Shown: piece by piece, positions 5,925 through 11,633 of the stretch | How the letters are laid out: each line of letters opens with the position of its first letter | Position numbering within the stretch: the first letter of the stretch is position 1 | Assembly (NCBI GenBank): GCA_040226215.1 | Contig: JAVKFF010000057.1 | Coordinates: 1 to 11,633 of the forward strand | Direction of reading: 5' to 3' | Length of the DNA: 11,633 nucleotides | From: JAVKFF01 sp040226215 | GTDB lineage: Bacteria > Pseudomonadota > Alphaproteobacteria > DSM-16000 > Inquilinaceae | Made by a program: the position numbers and the translations under genes | The notes under the pieces: model-generated | The model's input: only the letters and a program-made list of their open reading frames with translations | Told to the model about the DNA's origin: nothing | The model's database searches: none

Positions 5925-7817
5925 TTACTGGTCAAGCCAGAACGTGTCCATCCGATAGCGGCCGAAATGGGCGCCGGGATCCCAGCTGTAGACGCCTTGC
6001 TCCGGCACGTTGTGCAGATCGTTGGAGACGACGATGGGCTGGGGCACGCCCTGGACCGTGCCGATGGAGGTCACCTGCTCGGCCTGCAGCGCCAGCATCT
6101 CCCGGGTGATCGCGCCGCGCGCCTCGGCATCGGGCTCCAGCAGCCATTGCTGGTAGAGGTCCATCAGCGTGACCGCCCAGTCGAGATCGGGTTCCTCGCC
6201 GACCGTTCCCTGGCCCTGCCAGTACTGGCCCCAGGCCGGGTACTGCAACCAGTTCTGGTCGACGGGGGCGAGTTCGTCGGGCACCGTCGTGCTGGTGATC
6301 AGCCCGTTGTCGAGGCCGAACCAGACCGACATTGTCACCTCGCCGGAGAAGACGCGGTTGCGGAAGACGTCGCGCTGCGAGTTGTTGACGAACAGTCCGA
6401 CGCCGATCTGCCGCCAGCTGTCGCCGATCAGCTGCAGGGCGTCGATCTCCTGGCTGCGCTCTCCGGCCGATTCCACGATGATCTCCAGAGGCCGGCCATC
6501 GGGCAGCAGCCGCAGGCCGCCCGAGCCACGCTCGGTCAGCCCCATCTCGTCCAGCAGGGCGTTGGCCTGCTGGATGTCGTAGACCGCCCACCGGCTGGCC
6601 AGGTCCTCCGACCAGAAGGGCGAGGACGGCACCACGGTGTTGTTGGACGGCTGGCCCAGGCCGAAGAAGATGATCTCGTTGAGTTCGGCCCGGTTGATGG
6701 CCAGCGACAGGGCGCGGCGGAAGCGCACGTCGCGCACCACCTCGCGCCACACCGGGTCGGCGGCGTTGAGGTTGGGATAGAGCGCGATTTCGTTGCCCAG
6801 AACCGTGTCCCAGAGCAGGATGTCGTAATCGTTCTGTTCCGCCCCTTCGGAGAGGAAGGGAAAGTCGTCTATGCGGATGTGGCGGGCCTGCAGGTCGCTG
6901 GCGCCGGTTCCGGTCTGCGCGGAGATCAGCGAGCTGTCGGCGACGTTGACCAGGACCCGGTCGATATAGGGCAGCTGCCGGCCCTCCGGGTCGACCCGGT
7001 GGTAGTAGGGATTGCGCTCGAACACGAAACGCTCGGACGGCGCCTCGGTGGTGTTGACCCAGGGCTGCAGCACTGGCAGGTCCGGATTGCTCGCCTCGTA
7101 GAGATTGGCATTGCGCAGGAACAGCGAGATCCAGTCCCTGGCCTCCGCCGCCGCGACTTCCCGGGCCAACGAGTCCTCATCGGTGAAATCGGCATGGAAC
7201 TGCCGAACGTAATGGGCGGGCGAGTAGAGATACATCGGCGTCGCTCCGGCGATCGCCGGCAGGAAGCGCGGGTTCGGCCGCGACCAGGAATAGCGGATGG
7301 TGTAGTCGTCGACGATCTCGACCTCGGGCAGTTCCTCGCCCACCACCATGCGCCAGTCCGGTCCGAAGGGTCGCAGCTCCTCGTTGAGCTGGATCTCCTC
7401 CCAGCTGAAGCGGAAATCCTCCGTCGTGAACGGCTCGCCGTCCGACCAGCGCATGCCCGGCCGCAGGTGGAGGGTGAAGATGCGCCCCTCCTCCACCTCG
7501 TAGCTCTCCAGGATGTCGGCGACCAGGTTGAGATCCTCGTCATAGCCGACCAGGCGGGCATAGCCGTAGACGTTCATGATGCGGATGTCGCGCGAACGGC
7601 CGGCGATCCACTCGATCTGGCCGCCGAACCGGCCGATTTCGGCAGGCTCGGTCACCAGCGGCGTCTCCGGCAGACGTTCCTCCACCGGCGGCAGGGTGCC
7701 GGCCGCGACCCGCTCCGCCAGCATCGGCGACTGCTCGTAGGTCTGGGCAAGGGCCTGAAGGCTGAGGGCGAGGCCACCCAGCACGGCAAGCATCGAACGC
7801 GGCAACCACACACTCAT
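5925..7817 (-). CDS. Periplasmic solute-binding protein of an Opp/Dpp-type ABC importer (SBP family 5, long form)
   Basis: This protein captures ligand in the periplasm and delivers it to the permeases. The 630-residue product is longer than typical DppA/OppA proteins (about 500-550). A Sec signal peptide is clear: Arg7, a hydrophobic core at 8-20, and ALA-Q with cleavage after Ala24. No lipobox Cys is present and I see no Cys in the protein, so it should be soluble. The family-5 signature is at about 116-140 (LRPGMRWSDGEPF and following), and the second conserved segment RDVRFRRALSLAINR is at 362-376. Near the C-terminus, WGQYWQGQGTVGEEPD (529-544) and the start of the mature chain resemble the long-SBP subgroup. 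A reading frame continues upstream to 8675, but ATG 7817 gives the signal peptide, overlaps the ATPase stop by 4 nt, and has GGGAG 8 nt before it. Confidence 0.95.
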   Translation of the reverse strand: MSVWLPRSMLAVLGGLALSLQALAQTYEQSPMLAERVAAGTLPPVEERLPETPLVTEPAEIGRFGGQIEWIAGRSRDIRIMNVYGYARLVGYDEDLNLVADILESYEVEEGRIFTLHLRPGMRWSDGEPFTTEDFRFSWEEIQLNEELRPFGPDWRMVVGEELPEVEIVDDYTIRYSWSRPNPRFLPAIAGATPMYLYSPAHYVRQFHADFTDEDSLAREVAAAEARDWISLFLRNANLYEASNPDLPVLQPWVNTTEAPSERFVFERNPYYHRVDPEGRQLPYIDRVLVNVADSSLISAQTGTGASDLQARHIRIDDFPFLSEGAEQNDYDILLWDTVLGNEIALYPNLNAADPVWREVVRDVRFRRALSLAINRAELNEIIFFGLGQPSNNTVVPSSPFWSEDLASRWAVYDIQQANALLDEMGLTERGSGGLRLLPDGRPLEIIVESAGERSQEIDALQLIGDSWRQIGVGLFVNNSQRDVFRNRVFSGEVTMSVWFGLDNGLITSTTVPDELAPVDQNWLQYPAWGQYWQGQGTVGEEPDLDWAVTLMDLYQQWLLEPDAEARGAITREMLALQAEQVTSIGTVQGVPQPIVVSNDLHNVPEQGVYSWDPGAHFGRYRMDTFWLDQ

Positions 7818-9709
7818 GACGCAAGCTCCCAGTGTCTGACGTCGTCGGGTGTCGCCCCGTCGATCGTTCGGATGAAATGGCCCTGGCCGAGATCCATCAT
7901 CGACGCGGCCGTTCCTGGCTTCAGGGTGAACGGCGCCGGCCAGGCTTCCGGATCGGAGGCGCGGCCGCCCATCAAGGCCTTGAGGTCGAGCGGATGGTCG
8001 GGATCGGGATGCGGCACGGCCGCCAGCAGCGCCCTCGTGTAGGGGTGGCGCGGATCGCGGAACAGCACGTCCCGTGGCGCGGCCTCCACCAGGCGGCCGC
8101 GGCACATCACCAGGATGCGGTCGGCGATGTAGTCGACGACGGCCAGGTTGTGGGAAATGAACAGATAGGTCAGGCCGAGCCGGCTCTTCAGGTCCTTCAG
8201 CAGGTTCAGCACCTGGGCCTGGATCGACACGTCCAGCGCCGAGACCGGCTCGTCGCAGATCAGGAGGTCGGGCCTGAGCGCCAGGGCGCGGGCGATGCCG
8301 ATGCGCTGGCGCTGGCCGCCGGAGAAGCTGTGCGGATAGCGCTGCAGATGGCCGACCTCCAGCCCCACCATGGCCATCAGCTCCTTGGCCATCTCGCGGC
8401 GCGAGCGGGCGTCGCCGATGCCGTGGATGACCAGCGGCTCGGTGATGATCTCGAACACCGTCATGCGCGGGTTGAGCGAGCTGTAGGGATCCTGGAAGAC
8501 GAACTGCATGCGCGGGCGGAAGGATTTCAGCGCCTCGCCCTCGAGCCCCAGCACGTCGACCGGCCGGCCCCGGTCGTTGAAGGTGATGGCGCCTTGGTCC
8601 GGGGTCAGCGCGCGCATCAGCATCTTCGACAAGGTGGTCTTGCCGCAGCCCGATTCGCCGACCAGGCCCAGGCACTCGCCGCGGCGGATCTCGAAGCTCA
8701 CATCGTCGACCGCCAGTACCTCGCCGGCACCCGCGCCGCTGGCCTTCTTGATGCGGAACGACTTCGACAGGTCCGCGACCGTGAGCAGCGGTCCGGCGGC
8801 GTCGGCCTCCTTCGGCCAGGGCTGCTTCTCGGCCAGCATCCGGCCGGTTTCGCTGCGGATCTCGCGGATCGGCACCAGGCGCTCGTCCGGGCCCATGTCG
8901 AAGCGCGGCACCGCCGCCAGCAGGGCGCGCAGATAGGGATGGCGCGGATTGGCGAAGATGTCGTCCAGCGTGCCCGCCTCCATCACCTCGCCTCGGTACA
9001 TGACGACGATCTCGTCGGCCATGTTCGCCACCACGCCCAGATCATGGGTGATCATCAGCACGGCCATGCCGAACTCGGCCTGCAGATCCCGGATCAGGTT
9101 CAGGATCTGCGCCTGGATGGTGACGTCGAGCGCGGTGGTGGGCTCGTCGGCGATCAACAGGGCGGGCTGGCAGACCAGCGCCATGGCGATCATGGCGCGC
9201 TGGCGCAGGCCGCCGGAGAGCTCGAACGGATAGGTCCTGAGCGCCCGCTCCGGATCGGGAAACCCGACATGGCCCAGCATGTCCCGGGCCTTCTGCGCCG
9301 CCCTCCCGGCGTCGGAATCGGTGTGCAGGCGGACCGCCTCGATGATCTGGTTGCCGATCGTGTAGAGCGGCGACAGGCTGGTCATCGGCTCCTGGAAGAT
9401 GATCGAGATGCGGCCGCCGCGGATGTCGCGGTAGCGCTTGCTTTCCGGATCGAGGGCGGCCAGGTCGGTCACCTCGCCGCCCTTGAGGGGGTCGCGGAAC
9501 AGGATCTCGCCGCCGGTGACCCGACCGGCCTGCGGCAGGATGCCGAGAATGGCCTGGCTGATCACCGACTTGCCGGAGCCGCTCTCGCCGACAAGGGCGA
9601 CCGTGGCGCCCGGCTTGATGCGGAAGGAGACGCCCTTGACCGCCTGAAGCTCGCCCCCCGGAACCCCGAAGGAGATCCTGAGATCGTTGATCCGGAGGAG
9701 GTCGCTCAT
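7814..9709 (-). CDS. Fused two-domain ABC ATPase of an Opp/Dpp-type importer
   Basis: One 631-residue chain supplies both cytoplasmic ATPase domains, replacing separate DppD- and DppF-type proteins, as in YejF or GsiA. Domain 1 has Walker A GESGSGKS at 41-48, Q-loop Gln106, signature LSGGLRQR at 164-171, Walker B LLIADEP at 184-190 and switch His222. Domain 2 has Walker A GESGCGKT at 351-358, Gln406, FSGGQRQR at 462-469, Walker B LLICDEP at 482-488 and His520. Both sets are complete, so both sites should hydrolyse ATP. HPYLRALLAAVP (257-268) and HPYTRALLAAVP (555-566) mark the oligopeptide-family C-terminal regions, but neither is followed by the Cys cluster found in many single-domain DppD/OppD proteins. 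Start ATG 9709 gives a normal MSDLLRINDL N-terminus and overlaps the preceding stop by 4 nt. The stop overlaps the binding-protein start by 4 nt. Confidence 0.97.
   Translation of the reverse strand: MSDLLRINDLRISFGVPGGELQAVKGVSFRIKPGATVALVGESGSGKSVISQAILGILPQAGRVTGGEILFRDPLKGGEVTDLAALDPESKRYRDIRGGRISIIFQEPMTSLSPLYTIGNQIIEAVRLHTDSDAGRAAQKARDMLGHVGFPDPERALRTYPFELSGGLRQRAMIAMALVCQPALLIADEPTTALDVTIQAQILNLIRDLQAEFGMAVLMITHDLGVVANMADEIVVMYRGEVMEAGTLDDIFANPRHPYLRALLAAVPRFDMGPDERLVPIREIRSETGRMLAEKQPWPKEADAAGPLLTVADLSKSFRIKKASGAGAGEVLAVDDVSFEIRRGECLGLVGESGCGKTTLSKMLMRALTPDQGAITFNDRGRPVDVLGLEGEALKSFRPRMQFVFQDPYSSLNPRMTVFEIITEPLVIHGIGDARSRREMAKELMAMVGLEVGHLQRYPHSFSGGQRQRIGIARALALRPDLLICDEPVSALDVSIQAQVLNLLKDLKSRLGLTYLFISHNLAVVDYIADRILVMCRGRLVEAAPRDVLFRDPRHPYTRALLAAVPHPDPDHPLDLKALMGGRASDPEAWPAPFTLKPGTAASMMDLGQGHFIRTIDGATPDDVRHWELAS
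7826..7830 (-). promoter_or_regulatory. Ribosome binding site of the solute-binding protein gene
   Basis: On the minus strand GGGAG lies 8 nt before ATG 7817, within the last codons of the ATPase gene. It decides the start against the much longer open frame running upstream, and it could let ribosomes load afresh on the binding-protein cistron as well as by coupling. Confidence 0.55.
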
Positions 9710-10245
9710 CGCCGCGGCTCTTCGGGAAGGGGTGGCGAGGCGGCGCGCTCGGTGGCGTCCGCCCAGTCGGGCACCTCCACACCGATCGCCAGGAGATTGG
9801 TGACCGTGGTGTCGGAGATGGCGAGCCGCTGCGCGAAGGCGGCCTCGGCCGCCCGGTCGGCGATCTGGTCGAAACCGTGCATCGAGGATTCGATGGCGAT
9901 CGACCGGCCGCCGCCCTTCAGGCGCAGCTGCATCCAGCCATTGCGCCGGTCGCGCCTGGTGGAAAAGTATTTCAGGTCGAGCGCCTGCAGGTCCGGCCAG
10001 CGGATGGCGGCGCCCAGCGGCCCGTGCTCGACGATGCCGGTGTCGTCGAGCTCAATGCTGGACATCTGGCGCAACACGGTGCGGGCGAGGAAGACGGCGA
10101 ACAGCAGGGCGGCGGCGAGCAGCAGCCAGAAGACCACCGGATGGGCCGGCACGAACAGCAGCGGCCCGGCCGTCAGGACGAGGCCGGCGCCGGCGCGCAG
10201 ATAGTCCGCGCGCAGCATTCCCGTGTCGTATCGGTAGGCGGTCAT
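9706..10245 (-). CDS. Small two-helix membrane protein with PH-like domain (bPH-type), function unknown
   Basis: I do not recognise a named gene. The 179-residue product has a short N-terminal stretch, then two closely spaced hydrophobic segments at about 16-33 and 35-55 forming a hairpin. The soluble part at about 60-145 begins MSSIELDDTGIVEHGPLG, continues IRWPDLQALDLKYF and ends in an amphipathic stretch rich in Ala. Two helices, then a beta-rich segment with an aromatic W-x-D-L step, is the plan of bacterial PH-like (bPH/YdbT-type) proteins, so I suggest this architecture from pattern alone. The C-terminus is polar and Pro-rich. ATG 10245 overlaps the deacetylase stop by 4 nt, and the gene's own stop overlaps the ATPase start. 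The longer frame to 10941 lies inside the deacetylase gene and is not used. Its position suggests a membrane accessory of the operon. Confidence 0.8.
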   Translation of the reverse strand: MTAYRYDTGMLRADYLRAGAGLVLTAGPLLFVPAHPVVFWLLLAAALLFAVFLARTVLRQMSSIELDDTGIVEHGPLGAAIRWPDLQALDLKYFSTRRDRRNGWMQLRLKGGGRSIAIESSMHGFDQIADRAAEAAFAQRLAISDTTVTNLLAIGVEVPDWADATERAASPPLPEEPRR

Positions 10246-11015
10246 GCCTCCCCCAGGCCAAACACACGACGTGCTCCCTCGACGTGGATCGCGGGATGGG
10301 CGACCAGCACGGTCAGAAGTCGATCGAGAAATCGCCACAAAACCTGCCCGTGTACGAGATGATGCGTCAAGAGTCCGGTGGGCTCGGCCACATCCATTCG
10401 ACCGGTACGGCGGCCTTGCAGATGTTCGACGACCATGGCGAGCGCCGGCGCCTCGCCGACGAAGCCGCCGCCGCCGCGCCAGTCGATCGGATCGGCATGT
10501 GTGTTGACCAGGCGCAGGCCGTCGCGGTCGGCGGCCGGGCGTGGTCCGTAGAGCGACAGCCCGCGAAAGCCCGCGCCGGCGAGGTGCGTCGCGACCTCCC
10601 CGGCGATCCGGTTCCAGGGCGGCACCAGCACCGGCAGGAAGCGGGCGCCGAAGGCCGCCTCGAGCCGCGCCCGGCCGGCGGTCAGCTCGCCCAGCACCGC
10701 CGCGGGCGGCCGGTGTCCCCCGAGTTCGCACTTCTTCTCGCCCGCCGGCGCGTGGTTTTCGTGCCGCCAGCCATGCTGCAGCACGGCGAGGCCGGGACCG
10801 GCCGCCGCCAGCCGCCCGGCGAGGCCGGTGTCGAGCCGACCCGGTACCACCGCCAGGCAGAGCGGTACGCGGTGCGCTGTCGCCAGGTCGACAAGACGGT
10901 CGAGCGCCGCGCCCGGCGCCGCCGCGTCGTCGTCGCGCCACCAGAGAGTGGCCGTGCGCCCGGCCTCGGCCCAGCGGTCGAGCTCGGCCAGGAGACCGCG
11001 CCAGCCGTCGCTCAC
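10242..11015 (-). CDS. Polysaccharide deacetylase-family protein, apparently cytoplasmic
   Basis: Carbohydrate esterase 4-like proteins remove acetyl groups from sugar amines with a metal ion held by Asp-His-His. The 257-residue product has WWRDDDA at 25-31, which provides the Asp pair. QHGWRHENHAP at 80-90 supplies the H-x3-H metal motif (His81 and His85). PPWNR at 132-136 matches the active-site wall motif, and THHLVH at 217-222 carries the late His. A KKCELG segment at 94-99 is usual in the proteobacterial subfamily as I recall it. No signal peptide or membrane helix is seen, so a cytoplasmic substrate is likely. The start is GTG 11015, with GGAGGG 4 nt upstream, and overlaps the glycosyltransferase stop by 4 nt (GTGA). 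The substrate is unknown; pairing with a glycosyltransferase suggests a nucleotide-, lipid- or protein-linked sugar. Confidence 0.88.
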   Translation of the reverse strand: MSDGWRGLLAELDRWAEAGRTATLWWRDDDAAAPGAALDRLVDLATAHRVPLCLAVVPGRLDTGLAGRLAAAGPGLAVLQHGWRHENHAPAGEKKCELGGHRPPAAVLGELTAGRARLEAAFGARFLPVLVPPWNRIAGEVATHLAGAGFRGLSLYGPRPAADRDGLRLVNTHADPIDWRGGGGFVGEAPALAMVVEHLQGRRTGRMDVAEPTGLLTHHLVHGQVLWRFLDRLLTVLVAHPAIHVEGARRVFGLGEA

Positions 11016-11633
11016 CGGTCCCTCCGCGCGGCTTCCGCGATCAGGATACGGGCGCTTTCCCGCGCGCCGTCGAGCGCCAGACCCGCCACCGGGCCCGGGC
11101 GCGGCCGGTCCAGCGCCTCGGTCACCGCATGGGCCAGCCGGTCGGCGGCGAGTCCGGTCTCGGGCAGCACCGTGGCCAGCCCGCGCGCCGCCAGCAGGGT
11201 CGCGCGGTCGCTCTGCTCGCTCTCGCCGCCCCTGGCGAAGGGCACCAGGATGGCGCGGCAGCCGGCCGCCAGCAGGTCCATCACCGTGTTGTAGCCGGCC
11301 TGGCTGACCGACAGCGCCGCCCGGTCGAGAAGCGCCGGGAAGTCGGGCCGCGCGCGCTCCACGGTGACCCGCGACACGCCGCCGGCATGGGCGGCAAGCG
11401 CGGCCATGCCGTCGGGAGCGATGTCCGGTCCGACCAGAAGGCGCCAGGGCGGGCCCGCCTCGCCCAGCAGGCGGGCGGCGTCGATCGCCGTGCGCAGCAG
11501 CTCGAAACCGACCGCGCCGCCGCCCACGGAAACCACGATCTCGCCCTCGCCGGCCCCGCCCGGCGGTTTCGCGAGCTGGCGTCCGGGCGCCACGAAGCCG
11601 GTGTAGCGCAACAGGTCGGCGATCTCCGCGGCG
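11012..11633 (-). CDS. Glycosyltransferase, MurG/GT28-like C-terminal part (5' end outside window)
   Basis: The frame is open to the right edge, so only about 206 C-terminal residues are present and the acceptor-binding N-terminal domain is missing. The visible part is a GT-B fold nucleotide-sugar-binding domain. It opens with RYTGFVAPG, then a strand and glycine turn VVSVGGGAVG (coding near 11505-11533). A helix with SQAGYNTVMDLLAAG (near 11261-11305) follows, and then VPF and GESEQSDRA, the order seen in MurG and related GT28 enzymes. It is not MurG itself: the operon has no cell-wall cluster and the motifs differ. It may belong to the predicted glycosyltransferase group COG4671, from memory. 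An apparent start within the window is a TTG codon inside the domain and should be ignored. The stop overlaps the deacetylase start by 4 nt. Confidence 0.85.
   Translation of the reverse strand, partial: AAEIADLLRYTGFVAPGRQLAKPPGGAGEGEIVVSVGGGAVGFELLRTAIDAARLLGEAGPPWRLLVGPDIAPDGMAALAAHAGGVSRVTVERARPDFPALLDRAALSVSQAGYNTVMDLLAAGCRAILVPFARGGESEQSDRATLLAARGLATVLPETGLAADRLAHAVTEALDRPRPGPVAGLALDGARESARILIAEAARRDR
11020..11025 (-). promoter_or_regulatory. Ribosome binding site of the deacetylase gene
   Basis: GGAGGG on the minus strand lies 4 nt before the GTG at 11015. It supports this GTG start, which in turn creates the 4-nt GTGA overlap with the glycosyltransferase stop. Confidence 0.55.

Noticed and set aside
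5832..8042. 736-codon plus-strand open frame antisense to the binding-protein gene
   Set aside because: Same reason: the opposite strand carries a signal peptide and the family-5 signature, while this frame shows only compositional sequence.
5925..8675. Extended 916-codon reading of the binding-protein frame
   Set aside because: The part above 7817 is an alternative frame within ATPase domain 2. The signal peptide, GGGAG site and 4-nt overlap fix the start at 7817.
7832..10204. 790-codon plus-strand open frame antisense to the ATPase gene
   Set aside because: It lies opposite a gene with all ABC ATPase motifs. The translation is low-complexity, rich in Gln, Arg, Gly, Ala and His with no domain, as expected from the antisense frame of GC-rich codons.
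9706..10941. Extended 411-codon reading of the PH-like protein frame
   Set aside because: The part above 10245 overlaps the deacetylase gene in another frame and is Arg/Pro/Gly-rich noise. ATG 10245 with the ATGA overlap is the better start.
11012..11611. TTG start at 11611 as the true beginning of the glycosyltransferase
   Set aside because: The frame continues to the window edge with plausible sequence, and the remaining protein would lack the whole N-terminal domain of a GT-B enzyme.
1..11633. CRISPR array, tRNA, rRNA, riboswitch, toxin-antitoxin pair or prophage genes
   Set aside because: I looked for regularly spaced repeats, tRNA-like cloverleaf ends, long conserved RNA segments and characteristic small gene pairs and saw none. 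The three intergenic regions are accounted for by short hairpins and promoter-like sequence.

Overview
The window is GC-rich (roughly two thirds G+C by eye) and gene-dense. It encodes a Gram-negative type bifunctional penicillin-binding protein and an Opp/Dpp-class ABC importer whose binding protein has a Sec signal peptide. Protein style, GC content and a palindromic intergenic repeat of a kind I associate with alphaproteobacteria point to that class, perhaps a Rhodospirillales-like organism. This placement is an inference, because there is no rRNA or other marker gene here.

Layout: (a) 27-2198, minus strand, is a class A penicillin-binding protein for peptidoglycan synthesis. (b) 2199-2422 is a relatively AT-rich divergent intergenic region with a possible promoter. 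(c) 2423-3409, plus strand, is a DMT-superfamily (EamA) exporter with ten predicted membrane helices. (d) 3410-3600 is a convergent intergenic region with two inverted copies of a 50-nt palindromic element and a third overlapping hairpin. (e) 3601-11633, minus strand, is one apparent operon running off the right edge. In transcription order it holds a MurG/GT28-like glycosyltransferase (5' end missing), a polysaccharide-deacetylase-family protein, a small two-helix membrane protein resembling a bacterial PH-like protein, a fused two-domain Opp/Dpp ATPase, a large periplasmic solute-binding protein, and the permeases OppB-type and OppC-type.

The minus-strand operon is very tightly built. Five of its six junctions are 4-nt stop/start overlaps (ATGA or GTGA), which suggests translational coupling. 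The one exception is the 114-nt gap between the binding-protein gene and the first permease gene. That gap contains a strong GC-rich hairpin without a U-tract, which fits differential expression of abundant binding protein over scarce membrane permeases. The importer is complete: binding protein, two permeases and two ATPase domains. The size of the binding protein and the large periplasmic insert in OppC put it in the long-SBP subgroup of Opp-type systems, whose ligands include oligosaccharides and peptides. Coupling to a glycosyltransferase and a deacetylase makes a glycan-derived ligand attractive but unproven.

I saw no tRNA, rRNA, CRISPR array, insertion sequence, phage gene or classical toxin/defence system. 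The most distinctive items are the glycosyltransferase-deacetylase-membrane protein-importer arrangement, the intercistronic hairpin, and the paired palindromic repeats.
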